From JBELHR01 sp049606855 (GTDB lineage Bacteria > Bacteroidota > Bacteroidia > Flavobacteriales > Flavobacteriaceae): DNA of 64,000 bases. A program made the translations under genes and the position numbers. Below, one piece after another: positions 1 to 7,702 of the stretch; the first letter of the stretch is position 1, and each line of letters begins with the position of its first letter. The stretch lies in NCBI GenBank assembly GCA_049606855.1, contig JBMYVY010000004.1, forward strand, positions 1 through 64,000, read 5' to 3'. The notes under the pieces were generated by a model. The model was not told the origin of the DNA. It saw only the letters and a program-made list of their open reading frames with translations, and ran no database searches.

Positions 1-1106
1 CAGTCCAAAGGTCCATTTTTTAAGGCGATTCTGCGCGAAGTTCGAAGTCCAACATGCTTTAAAGCATCAAAATCCGAAGTTATAAACCAAACAGTCGTTT
101 CGGGATAAGACTTTTTCAAGGTATCCCCTATGTTTCTATAAAAATTCTCTATTTCATCCACCTGAAGACGCTCACCATATGGTGGGTTGAACATGACCAT
201 GGTTCTTCCAAAAACTTCTTTCTGAGATAAAAAGAAATTCACATGGTGTATGCCTACAAATTCTGATAAATTTGCGTTTTTCACATTCTCTTGAGCCTTT
301 CTTACAGCACTTGGAGCTTTATCAAAGCCCATAATCCTAAAGGGAGAAGAGGTGATTTTGTTCAATAAAACATCTTGGATTTTGAAGAACAAATCTTCAT
401 CGTAATCCTTCCAATTCTCAAACCCAAAATGCTTTCTATTTATATTTGCAGGAATGTTATTCGCGATCATCGCTCCTTCAATCAAAATAGTTCCTGAACC
501 ACACATAGGATCAATAAGATTTTGATCTCCGGTATAACCTGCCAAAAGCAACATACCTGCAGCCAACACTTCATTAATCGGTGCAATATTGGTCGATGTT
601 CGATATCCTCGTTTGTGAAGTGAAGCCCCTGAACTGTCTAAGGAAATTGTGCAGAATTCACGTGATATATGAACATGAATCACTAAATCTGGATATTTGG
701 CATCCACATCAGGACGCTGACCAAATTTCTCACGAAAATAATCAGCAATCGCATCTTTGGTTTTTAAAGTGACAAAATGCGAGTTATTTGAAACCTGAGT
801 TTGATGAATCGCTGCATTAATCAAAAAACTTCCATCTTTGTCTAAATATTTATCCCAACGAATTTGCTTCACCTTTTTGTATAAATCTTCCTCATCTCTA
901 GCTTTGAATTTTTGAATAGGCTTAAGGATTCTAATGGCAGTTCTAAGAGCCATATTTGCCTTATACATAAATCCCATGTCGCCAACAAAGGTCACACTTC
1001 GATTTCCCTGTTTTACATCTTGAGCTCCAAGATTTTTTAATTCATTAGCCAAAACCTCCTCTAAACCATATAGAGTCGTAGCGGTCATTTCATAATTCTG
1101 ATTCAT
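1..1106 (-). CDS. THUMP-domain class I SAM-dependent RNA methyltransferase (RlmL/TrmN-like), 3' end cut by window
   Basis: The reverse strand reads open from ATG at 1106 to the window edge (about 368 codons), so the C-terminus is missing. The first ~170 residues look like a ferredoxin-like/THUMP RNA-binding module, followed by a Rossmann methyltransferase with the SAM-binding motif DPMCGSGT near residue 198 and the amino-methyltransferase motif NPPYGERL near residue 303, typical of N2-guanine methylation of rRNA (RlmL N-terminal half) or tRNA. Bacteroidota proteins of this build are usually about 380-390 residues, so only a few codons are lost. A -7 element TAAATTTG lies at 1125-1132 on the same strand. 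The exact RNA target is not decidable from sequence. Confidence 0.88.
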   Translation of the reverse strand, partial: MNQNYEMTATTLYGLEEVLANELKNLGAQDVKQGNRSVTFVGDMGFMYKANMALRTAIRILKPIQKFKARDEEDLYKKVKQIRWDKYLDKDGSFLINAAIHQTQVSNNSHFVTLKTKDAIADYFREKFGQRPDVDAKYPDLVIHVHISREFCTISLDSSGASLHKRGYRTSTNIAPINEVLAAGMLLLAGYTGDQNLIDPMCGSGTILIEGAMIANNIPANINRKHFGFENWKDYDEDLFFKIQDVLLNKITSSPFRIMGFDKAPSAVRKAQENVKNANLSEFVGIHHVNFFLSQKEVFGRTMVMFNPPYGERLQVDEIENFYRNIGDTLKKSYPETTVWFITSDFDALKHVGLRTSRRIALKNGPLD

Positions 1107-1124
1107 ACAAATAAAAATATAGCG

Positions 1125-1171
1125 CAAATTTACACATTATAAAGCGATGTTTGTTTTTTTAATTATTTTTG
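1125..1171. promoter_or_regulatory. Divergent -7 elements between the methyltransferase and the ZIP transporter
   Basis: Minus-strand TAAATTTG (1125-1132) sits 18 bases before the methyltransferase ATG, and plus-strand TATTTTTG (1164-1171) sits 19 bases before the ZIP ATG at 1191. Both match the Bacteroidota sigma-A -7 consensus TAnnTTTG. No clear -33 TTG at about 20 bp is visible for either, so these are partial promoter calls. Confidence 0.45.
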
Positions 1172-1190
1172 TTTCTGCAATTCATTGTTC

Positions 1191-1859
1191 ATGACACAAC
1201 TCATCCTATTTTTCTCTGTACTCTTTGGTGCATTGATTGTTTATAGCCTTCCAATAAAAGAATCTAGAATAAGAATTTTACTGTCATTTTCTGGTGCCTA
1301 TTTGCTTTCTGTAACTGTATTGCATTTGTTTCCAGAATTCTATGCAGAAAGTGTTCCATATCAAGGAGTTTGGATTCTTGCAGGTATTTTGACTCAGTCC
1401 ATTTTGGAATTCTTTTCACAAGGCGCTGAGCACGGTCATATACATAACTTAAAAAGTCAAAAATTCCCTTGGCTTCTATTTATTGGGCTGTCTTTGCATG
1501 CTTTTTTTGAAGGTGTCCCTGTTGCACATGCCGAGGATGAATCCTTGCTTTCGGCAATTGTGATTCACAAAATTCCGATCGCTATGGTCCTGACCAGTTT
1601 TTTGATGCATTCAAAGCTTTCAAAAACAAAAGCGATGTTATTTATTGTAATATTTGCCTTAATGAGTCCTTTAGGAAGTTATTTATCAGGCCACATCACC
1701 TTTTTTAGTAATTTTAAGGTGCAAATCGATGGTTTTATAATTGGGGTGTTTTTGCATATTTCGACAATCATTTTATTTGAAAGCTCACAGAATCACAGAT
1801 TTAATTTAATAAAATTTCTATCCATATTATTAGGTTTTGCCTTGGCATTTTGGGCCTAA
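1191..1859 (+). CDS. ZIP family metal (zinc) transporter
   Basis: A 222-residue, highly hydrophobic protein with about seven to eight membrane segments. It shows the ZIP family marks: HLFPE (45-49) in an early helix, HAFFEG (103-108) in the helix forming the metal path, and HKIPIA (126-131) in the next. A His-rich stretch (GAEHGHIHN, about 78-86) precedes these, as in the variable metal-binding loop of ZIP proteins. Known role of the family: uptake of Zn2+ or other divalent metals across the inner membrane. ATG at 1191 is preferred to a TTG two codons upstream. Metal specificity cannot be assigned. Confidence 0.85.
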   Translation: MTQLILFFSVLFGALIVYSLPIKESRIRILLSFSGAYLLSVTVLHLFPEFYAESVPYQGVWILAGILTQSILEFFSQGAEHGHIHNLKSQKFPWLLFIGLSLHAFFEGVPVAHAEDESLLSAIVIHKIPIAMVLTSFLMHSKLSKTKAMLFIVIFALMSPLGSYLSGHITFFSNFKVQIDGFIIGVFLHISTIILFESSQNHRFNLIKFLSILLGFALAFWA

Positions 1860-1876
1860 TACATAATTTCTAAAAA

Positions 1877-3430
1877 TTGAAAAAAACAAAATATATAGTT
1901 CTCTTAATCGCTCTAACCACTTTGAGTTCTTGGGCCCAAGAACGACAAGTAGAAATTCTAGCTTCTGATAATATCTCTTATCGAGATGAAGTGAATTATC
2001 CCGGAGCTAATATTTTGGTTGGAGATGTTAGAATGAGGCATGAAGGTGCCATACTCACTTGTAAAAAAGCATATTTCTACGATCAACTCAATTTTTTCAA
2101 GGCGGTTGGAGATGTAAAAGTAAATCAAGGAGACACATTAATTCAAACAAGTGATTATCTGGATTATGATGGGAATTTAAGATTGTCTAAATCGTGGGGA
2201 AATGTCGTTATGAGGGACCCGGATATGACATTGAAAACAGATACCTTAAATTTTGATAGAAATACTCAAATTCTTTACTACGATACACCGGGTACGATTG
2301 TAGATTCGACTAATGTTTTAAAAAGTAAACGCGGTCGATACAATCTTGGAATAAAAAGGTTTACAGCAGAAAATGATGTTTCGATCACCAACCCACAAGA
2401 CACCATTTACAGTGATAAGTTGGTGTATTATCCAGAAACCGGCAAGGCATACCTCTATGGGCCCTCTCATATATATTCAAAAGACACTTATGTCTATACC
2501 GAACAAGGATTTTATGATTCAGAAAATCAAATATCCTATTTGACAAAAAAATCCCGTATTCATTACGACGATCGAATCATTCAAGGGGACAGTCTTTATT
2601 ATAATGAAGGAGATTCATTTGCCTCAGCCACGGGAAACATAAAGGTTACCGATACTATTAATGACATGGTTACTAAGGGTGGATACGCTGAGGTGTATAA
2701 GGACTTGGATTCTTTATTTATAACAAAACGTGCGGTTAATATCACAGAATTGGAAAAAGATTCCCTTTATATTCACGGAGATACACTTTTAGTTACTGGA
2801 CCTTCTCAAGAGCGAATTATTAAGGCTTTTCACTATGTAAAATTCTTTAAAACAGACTTTCGAGGTAAATGTGATTCTCTGATCAGTATTGAACATAAAG
2901 GGATAACAAAAATGTATTATGATCCCGTTGTTTGGGCTGAAGACAATCAAATCACCGGAGACAGTATTTTCATGCTTTCAAACTTAGAAACCGAACAGTT
3001 GGACTCCTTAAAAATCATGAATAATGCATTTATGGTTTCCAAAGATTCGGTTGGATACAATCAAATAAGAGGAAAATATATGCTTGGTAAATTCATAGAC
3101 AATGACTTATACTCTATGCTTGTCAATGGAAATGCGGAAGTGATCAATTACGCGCGTGAGGATGACGGAGAATTAGTTGGAATCACAAAAAAACAAGCTT
3201 CGAATATCAAGTTTTATTTTAAAGATAATCAGGTGAGTAAAATTAATTTTATTTCCCAACCTGATGGAAAAACATACCCACTCTCTCAATTTCCTGATGC
3301 AGAGTCAAAATTGAAAGGTTTCATCTGGAGAGAAGACGAAAAACCTAAAGTCATGAAGGATATTTTTATTCATGGAACCAAAATTACTCAAGAAGTAGAG
3401 TTATCTAAAATTAAACCGCAAACAGATTGA
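1877..3430 (+). CDS. OstA-like (LptA-like) periplasmic/outer-membrane assembly protein
   Basis: A 517-residue secreted protein with an N-terminal signal peptide (hydrophobic 6-15, cleavage near SWAQ at 18-21). It is built of short beta-strand repeats of the OstA/LptA type, with recurring patterns such as GDVRM, GDVKV, GNVVM and GNIKV that end each repeat. Family knowledge: OstA-like proteins of Bacteroidota belong to the LPS-transport (Lpt) beta-jellyroll family and probably bridge lipopolysaccharide across the periplasm; this is inferred here. The only sensible start giving a full signal peptide is TTG at 1877. The stop overlaps the next gene by four bases (TTGA), implying translational coupling with the aminotransferase. 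Confidence 0.82.
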   Translation: MKKTKYIVLLIALTTLSSWAQERQVEILASDNISYRDEVNYPGANILVGDVRMRHEGAILTCKKAYFYDQLNFFKAVGDVKVNQGDTLIQTSDYLDYDGNLRLSKSWGNVVMRDPDMTLKTDTLNFDRNTQILYYDTPGTIVDSTNVLKSKRGRYNLGIKRFTAENDVSITNPQDTIYSDKLVYYPETGKAYLYGPSHIYSKDTYVYTEQGFYDSENQISYLTKKSRIHYDDRIIQGDSLYYNEGDSFASATGNIKVTDTINDMVTKGGYAEVYKDLDSLFITKRAVNITELEKDSLYIHGDTLLVTGPSQERIIKAFHYVKFFKTDFRGKCDSLISIEHKGITKMYYDPVVWAEDNQITGDSIFMLSNLETEQLDSLKIMNNAFMVSKDSVGYNQIRGKYMLGKFIDNDLYSMLVNGNAEVINYAREDDGELVGITKKQASNIKFYFKDNQVSKINFISQPDGKTYPLSQFPDAESKLKGFIWREDEKPKVMKDIFIHGTKITQEVELSKIKPQTD

Positions 3431-4602
3431 AAAACGCCTTCTTCAAATATCAAGCTCAAACAAGCCCACACCCATTAGCAATTGAGGTGGAACGTGCTGA
3501 GGGGATGTATATTTATGATAAGGATGGAAAACGCTATTTGGATTTTGTTGCTGGAGTCTCTGCTAATAGTCTAGGCCATCAACCTGCAGAGGTCAACAAT
3601 GCAATCATAGATCAATTGGGGAAATATGCTCACGTTATGGTTTACGGTGAGTTTGTCCAGGGTCCAGCAGTTGAATTATGTGAACTATTAGCGCAATCTA
3701 CTCAGGGAGATTTAAATTCAATCTACTTAACTAATTCCGGTACTGAAGCCACAGAAGCGGCTTTAAAACTTGCAAAAAGAGTAACAGCTCGTCCTCATAT
3801 TGTTGCCGCTAAAGGAGCCTATCATGGAAATACCATGGGAGCGATGAGTGTCTGTGGAATTGAAGAAAAAAAGCAAGCATTTCGACCCCTGATTCCTGGA
3901 ACTCAATTTATTGAATTCAATAATGAAATGGATCTAGAGTTAATCGACCAGCAAACCGCTGCAGTCATTTTAGAGACTATACAAGGAGGTGCAGGGTTTA
4001 TAACACCAAATGAAACGTATCTAAAAAAAGTAAAAGATCGCTGTGATGAAGTTGGGGCCCTTTTGATACTCGATGAAATACAATCAGGAATTGGAAGAAC
4101 AGGGAAAATATTTGGTTACGAACATTTTTCTATTGTTCCTGATATTATTATTTGTGGCAAAGGTCTTGGTGGTGGAATGCCCATTGGAGCGATGATTGCC
4201 TCTAAAGAGCATATGAGTTTATTACAGGATCAGCCTAAATTGGGACATATCACAACATTTGGGGGACATCCAGTTATCGCTGCTGCAGGATTAGCAACCT
4301 TGAGGGCAATAAGTAATCAAACTTTTCTAAATGAAGTTCTTAGAAAGGAACAGTTAATTAGGACCCATTTGGTTCATCCAAAAATTAAAGAAATTAGGGG
4401 AAAAGGACTCATGCTAGCCCCTATGCTTTCTTCTCCCGAGGAAGTAAATTCAGTAATATTCGATTGTTTAGAACAAGGAATGATATTGTTTTGGCTACTC
4501 TATGAGCCGCGAGCAATTAGAATAAGTCCTCCATTAAATTGCCCAGATAAAGAACTAATTGATGGATGCAATATGATTCTTAAGGCTTTGGATCGTTTAT
4601 AA
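3427..4602 (+). CDS. Class-III PLP-dependent aminotransferase (acetylornithine/aspartate aminotransferase family)
   Basis: A 391-residue fold-type I aminotransferase. The PLP-binding lysine is K245 in CGKGLGGGMP; the preceding aspartate is in LILDEIQSG; the phosphate-binding segment NSGTEATE and the YHGNTMGA motif are also present. These are hallmarks of subgroup III (ArgD, GabT, RocD). The family transfers an amino group from an omega-amine or ornithine derivative to 2-oxoglutarate; with no arginine genes nearby the substrate stays open. Translation starts at TTG 3427, inside the end of the OstA-like gene, so the two are coupled. The 3' end overlaps the convergent thioredoxin gene by 23 bp. 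Confidence 0.83.
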   Translation: MKNAFFKYQAQTSPHPLAIEVERAEGMYIYDKDGKRYLDFVAGVSANSLGHQPAEVNNAIIDQLGKYAHVMVYGEFVQGPAVELCELLAQSTQGDLNSIYLTNSGTEATEAALKLAKRVTARPHIVAAKGAYHGNTMGAMSVCGIEEKKQAFRPLIPGTQFIEFNNEMDLELIDQQTAAVILETIQGGAGFITPNETYLKKVKDRCDEVGALLILDEIQSGIGRTGKIFGYEHFSIVPDIIICGKGLGGGMPIGAMIASKEHMSLLQDQPKLGHITTFGGHPVIAAAGLATLRAISNQTFLNEVLRKEQLIRTHLVHPKIKEIRGKGLMLAPMLSSPEEVNSVIFDCLEQGMILFWLLYEPRAIRISPPLNCPDKELIDGCNMILKALDRL

Positions 4603-5140
4603 GTCGATCTAATTTTCTATAAAAAAAAGAACTCGACCATCGACCTGCCCCGGTTTTAAAAACAGCAACTCTTCCTTGTTTATCTATAATATAGGAGCTT
4701 GGTAAAGCATTTGATTCTTGAAAGTATGTTGGAGGTGCAGAACCTAATTGAAAAGTGGGGAGCTGATATCCCTCTTTTTCTAAAAACCCATTAACAGTAG
4801 CCCTGTCCTCAGAACTTATAAAAACAAATTTCACTTCATCCTTGTAATCATCATAAAACTTCTGTAAATAAGGTAGTTCAGCTCTACAAGGAGGACACCA
4901 TGTGGCCCAAAAATTAACGAAAATTACTTCACCTTTCATACTTGAAAAATTAATTCTTTTTCCAGATTCCTCAATCAGAATCCAGTTCATGGTATTCAAT
5001 ACAGGTCGATCCTCAACATCATCCACACTCGGAATAAAGGCAATCTGCCTTTGAATCCATTCCCTTGAAGTAGGGAAAATAAATATTCCTATTATTAACA
5101 ATGTGATCAAATTGGAGCGCGTTTTTTTACTGAATTTCAA
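4580..5140 (-). CDS. TlpA-family membrane-anchored thioredoxin-like protein
   Basis: A 186-residue protein with one N-terminal membrane segment (about 9-23) followed by a thioredoxin fold carrying the catalytic WCPPC at 81-85, preceded by NFWAT, and the cis-proline region LPSSYIID. This is the TlpA/ResA architecture: a periplasm-facing thiol-disulfide reductase acting for example in cytochrome c maturation or reduction of secreted proteins. The start at 5140 is TTG; the next ATG (residue 51) would remove the membrane anchor. The 3' end overlaps the aminotransferase by 23 bp in convergent orientation. The substrate is not evident from the neighbours. Confidence 0.83.
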   Translation of the reverse strand: MKFSKKTRSNLITLLIIGIFIFPTSREWIQRQIAFIPSVDDVEDRPVLNTMNWILIEESGKRINFSSMKGEVIFVNFWATWCPPCRAELPYLQKFYDDYKDEVKFVFISSEDRATVNGFLEKEGYQLPTFQLGSAPPTYFQESNALPSSYIIDKQGRVAVFKTGAGRWSSSFFYRKLDRLINDPKP

Positions 5141-5203
5141 GTCTTTAAAGTTTAAAGTTTTAGATTGATAAAATTAAAAATCTAAATTCAATATTATGAT
5201 ATA

Positions 5204-5234
5204 TTTTGATATATATCAATTGTTTCTATATTTG
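5204..5234 (+). promoter_or_regulatory. Promoter with embedded 14-bp palindrome upstream of the 5254 gene
   Basis: TTTTG (5204-5208) and TATATTTG (5227-5234) are separated by 18 bp, matching the Bacteroidota -33/-7 pattern. The perfect palindrome TTGATATATATCAA (5206-5219) includes the -33 TTG and part of the spacer, a position where a bound repressor would block polymerase. It fixes the downstream start at ATG 5254, since the longer in-frame reading from 5206 would begin upstream of the transcription start. Confidence 0.65.
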
Positions 5235-5253
5235 CTTCAAACAAGCCCCTAAA

Positions 5254-5826
5254 ATGAGTTTAATAGACTTTTTACTTATTAAACAAAAGTCAAAAGAACA
5301 GAGACTTACAGACTCGGAGAAATACTACAAATCTAAATACGACTTTTATACAAAGTATTTGGACAAATATACCTCGTCCTATTATAAAGTGCTTCACAAT
5401 CGCTGTCAAGTAGAGCATCAAACCACACTTAACATTAAACTCCCCAATAACTTGTCCTTTGGTCAAGACTATTACGAAGTTCTCAATATTTTAGGACAAC
5501 CCAGTTTTTGTTATCGTTACAAGGAAAATGACCAGCATGTTATTTTGGCTTATAAGGACTTGACCATGTCTAGTTTCACCACAACAACCTACCATTTTTA
5601 TAATGATGAATTGATTTTGGTGGGATTTGATTATGCCAATTTAAGCCCTGAAGAACAAAAAATCTGCCTTCACGATTATATTAATCAATTGGGGATGCGG
5701 CATTTAAAACATCTGGAGAACCCCTTTCTTTTAAAGGACTCAAAAAAGAACTTTTTGCTAGCTCATGTCAACAGAAGACTAAAGATCTATCTTGGGTGCC
5801 CGAAGGTTTTGGTCTTAAATGACTAA
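5254..5826 (+). CDS. Conserved-looking hypothetical protein, cytoplasmic, 190 aa
   Basis: No family is recognised. The protein has no signal peptide or membrane segment. An N-terminal basic/helical part rich in Tyr and Lys (KYYKSKYDFYTKYLDKY) is followed by a beta-rich segment (about 60-130) that resembles the short 'how does this value compare to last time' type of SmpA-like/lipocalin sheets only loosely, so no fold is claimed. Start at ATG 5254 is chosen because a good promoter ends at 5234. It lies immediately upstream of smpB (17 bp gap), but smpB has its own promoter inside this gene's 3' end, so co-transcription is not required. Confidence 0.6.
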   Translation: MSLIDFLLIKQKSKEQRLTDSEKYYKSKYDFYTKYLDKYTSSYYKVLHNRCQVEHQTTLNIKLPNNLSFGQDYYEVLNILGQPSFCYRYKENDQHVILAYKDLTMSSFTTTTYHFYNDELILVGFDYANLSPEEQKICLHDYINQLGMRHLKHLENPFLLKDSKKNFLLAHVNRRLKIYLGCPKVLVLND

Positions 5827-5839
5827 AGCACTACCTTTG
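5807..5839 (+). promoter_or_regulatory. smpB promoter, four bases from the ATG
   Basis: TTTTG (5807-5811) - 20 bp - TACCTTTG (5832-5839) is a full match to the Bacteroidota promoter. The smpB ATG begins at 5844. If the -7 box spans -11 to -4, transcription starts at about 5843, giving a leader of zero to a few bases. The -33 element lies within the last codons of the preceding gene. Confidence 0.7.
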
Positions 5840-5843
5840 CTCA

Positions 5844-6302
5844 ATGCAAAAAAATATCAATATACAAAATAAGAAAGCTCGTTTTGAATATGAGATTTTG
5901 GACACTTACACTGCGGGGATTCAACTGACAGGTACAGAAATCAAATCTATACGCCAAAGCAAAGCGAGAATTACTGAAAGTTTCTGTGAATTTAATGACC
6001 GAGGGGAGCTCTTTGTAATCAATATGTATATTGAAGAATACTTTAACGGAAATCATTTTAATCATAAAACTAAAGGTTCTCGTAGACTACTTTTACAAAA
6101 AAAAGAATTAAAAAAACTCTATAAGGAAGTCCAAAATGTCGGTTTAACCATTGTTCCGTTAAAATTATTTATTACCGACAAGGGCTGGGCTAAGCTTCAC
6201 ATTGCATTAGTAAAAGGAAAGAAGTTACACGACAAGCGAAACACTTTAAAAGACAGAGACAGTAAGCGAAATTTAGACCGAATCAAGAAATCTTATGCTT
6301 AG
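5844..6302 (+). CDS. smpB: SsrA-binding protein SmpB
   Basis: A 152-residue basic protein with the SmpB beta-barrel: the N-terminal ARFEYEILDTYTAGIQL, the tmRNA-contact segment GTEIKSIR, HFNHKTKGSRRLLLQKKE, and GWAKLHIALVKGKKLHDKR, followed by the basic C-terminal tail (RDSKRNLDRIKKSYA) that mimics the codon-anticodon region. SmpB delivers tmRNA to stalled ribosomes for trans-translation. Length and motifs are full. The next gene starts inside its last codons (8-bp overlap). It probably produces a near-leaderless transcript from the promoter at 5807-5839. The ssrA gene itself was not seen in this window. Confidence 0.97.
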   Translation: MQKNINIQNKKARFEYEILDTYTAGIQLTGTEIKSIRQSKARITESFCEFNDRGELFVINMYIEEYFNGNHFNHKTKGSRRLLLQKKELKKLYKEVQNVGLTIVPLKLFITDKGWAKLHIALVKGKKLHDKRNTLKDRDSKRNLDRIKKSYA

Positions 6303-7098
6303 GTCTCTGCGATTTGAAAATCTATTTATGATTTCCTTTGCTCAGCTAGCCTTTTGTTATGTGCTTGGAATCAACAATTACTATTTTTTTCTCGTAGGTA
6401 CTTTTTTGATCGTTTGGTCATCAAATACAATTAATGATTATTGCGACCAAAGGGTTGATATCATAAATAAGAGAAGTAATATTTTTTTTAGAATTAGTCA
6501 CAAGAAATTATTGTTAATATCCGCTGTAATTGCGCAGCTCGTTGCACTTATATTTAATTATAATCAATCGATATATTTTTATGGTATTTTGAGTTGTTCG
6601 CTTCTACTCTGGATATATAATCTCTTTTTGAAAAAGTACTTCGTTTTTGGAAATATTATTATTGCTTTAGTATCTGTGCTAAGCTTATTAATCCCATTCT
6701 TGACTATTGACCACCTAATCGATATTTCTAGTTATTATATTTTATTCAGTTCAATCTTTTTACTACAGCTCATTCGAGAAATATTAAAAGATGTTCAGGA
6801 TGTTAGGGGGGATTATAAATTCAATTACCACACCTTAATAATAAGTTTAGGAATGCATAGAACCAAAACTATCCTTATTATTTTAAATGCGATTTACTTA
6901 ATTAATCTGGTCTACTGCTTATTGTGGATAAATACCGGTAAGTGGTCCAGGATTTATATACTATTTCCCTTAATCCTCATGGGGATCATTCAAAGTATTT
7001 GGGTCAAAAACTTAAATTACAAAAACAGTAAAATCAACCAGCTTTTGATAAAATTGAGTTTGTTTTTTGGAATCTTTTTAATCTTTTTAATCTCATGA
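6295..7098 (+). CDS. UbiA-family membrane prenyltransferase
   Basis: A 267-residue integral membrane protein with about eight to nine helices. Both Asp-rich motifs of the UbiA family are intact: NDYCDQRVD (47-55) and DVQDVRGD (166-173), which bind Mg2+ and the prenyl diphosphate. The family prenylates aromatic or glycerol-phosphate acceptors; Flavobacteriia homologues next to maf are commonly named geranylgeranylglycerol-phosphate geranylgeranyltransferase, but acceptor specificity is not visible here. It begins inside smpB (8 bp overlap) and ends in an ATGA overlap with maf, so smpB-ubiA-maf looks like one translationally coupled operon. Confidence 0.85.
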   Translation: MLRSLRFENLFMISFAQLAFCYVLGINNYYFFLVGTFLIVWSSNTINDYCDQRVDIINKRSNIFFRISHKKLLLISAVIAQLVALIFNYNQSIYFYGILSCSLLLWIYNLFLKKYFVFGNIIIALVSVLSLLIPFLTIDHLIDISSYYILFSSIFLLQLIREILKDVQDVRGDYKFNYHTLIISLGMHRTKTILIILNAIYLINLVYCLLWINTGKWSRIYILFPLILMGIIQSIWVKNLNYKNSKINQLLIKLSLFFGIFLIFLIS

Positions 7099-7667
7099 AA
7101 ATCATTAAAGTGCTCCTTGCCTCAGGCTCTCCCAGAAGGCAAGAATTATTAGAGAAAATGGGAATTCCCTTTGAATATAAAAAAATCGATGTTGAGGAAA
7201 TCTATCCTCCAGAATTAAAAGAGCATCAAATAACGAATTATTTATCTGAACTCAAATCAAAAGCGATATCTCAGATAGCTCAGGATGACATTTTGATCAC
7301 TGCAGACACCATCGTATGGTTCAACAATGAGGCTCTCGGGAAGCCCAAATCACGAGCAGAAGCAAAAAAAATGCTACTATCCATGAGTGACAGCACCCAT
7401 CAAGTATATTCCAGTGTGACCGTTAGAACCGCTAATCATACATATACGATACATGATTCTACTGATGTTAAAATTAAGCCTCTAAGAGAAGTTGATGTGG
7501 ATTTTTACCTGAATAATTTCGAATTTATGGACAAAGCAGGGGCTTATGGAATACAAGATTGGTTCGGTCTAACTTGCGTTGAATCACTTCACGGGAGCTA
7601 TTATAATGTCATGGGATTTCCAACTGAAAAACTTTATCAACTTTTGGTTGACTTGAAACTTATTTAA
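7095..7667 (+). CDS. maf: Maf family nucleotide pyrophosphatase
   Basis: A 190-residue protein with the Maf signature near the N-terminus (LASGSPRRQELL, 8-19), the catalytic ADTIVW segment near 70, GKPKS, and KAGAYGIQ near 147-154. Maf proteins hydrolyse dTTP, UTP and modified nucleotides to monophosphates, a house-cleaning role in the cytoplasm. The start ATG overlaps the prenyltransferase stop (ATGA). Length is that of the family. YhdE and YceF type specificity cannot be separated by eye. Confidence 0.92.
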   Translation: MKIIKVLLASGSPRRQELLEKMGIPFEYKKIDVEEIYPPELKEHQITNYLSELKSKAISQIAQDDILITADTIVWFNNEALGKPKSRAEAKKMLLSMSDSTHQVYSSVTVRTANHTYTIHDSTDVKIKPLREVDVDFYLNNFEFMDKAGAYGIQDWFGLTCVESLHGSYYNVMGFPTEKLYQLLVDLKLI

Positions 7668-7676
7668 TTATTTTTG
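7642..7676 (+). promoter_or_regulatory. Promoter for the transketolase half gene
   Basis: The -7 element TATTTTTG (7669-7676) is preceded by TTG at 7648-7650 (18 bp spacer) and TTTTG at 7642-7646 (22 bp spacer). It lies in the 3' end of maf and 26 bp upstream of ATG 7703. Confidence 0.6.
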
Positions 7677-7702
7677 TCATATTAAAAATTAATCCTTCTC
7701 AA

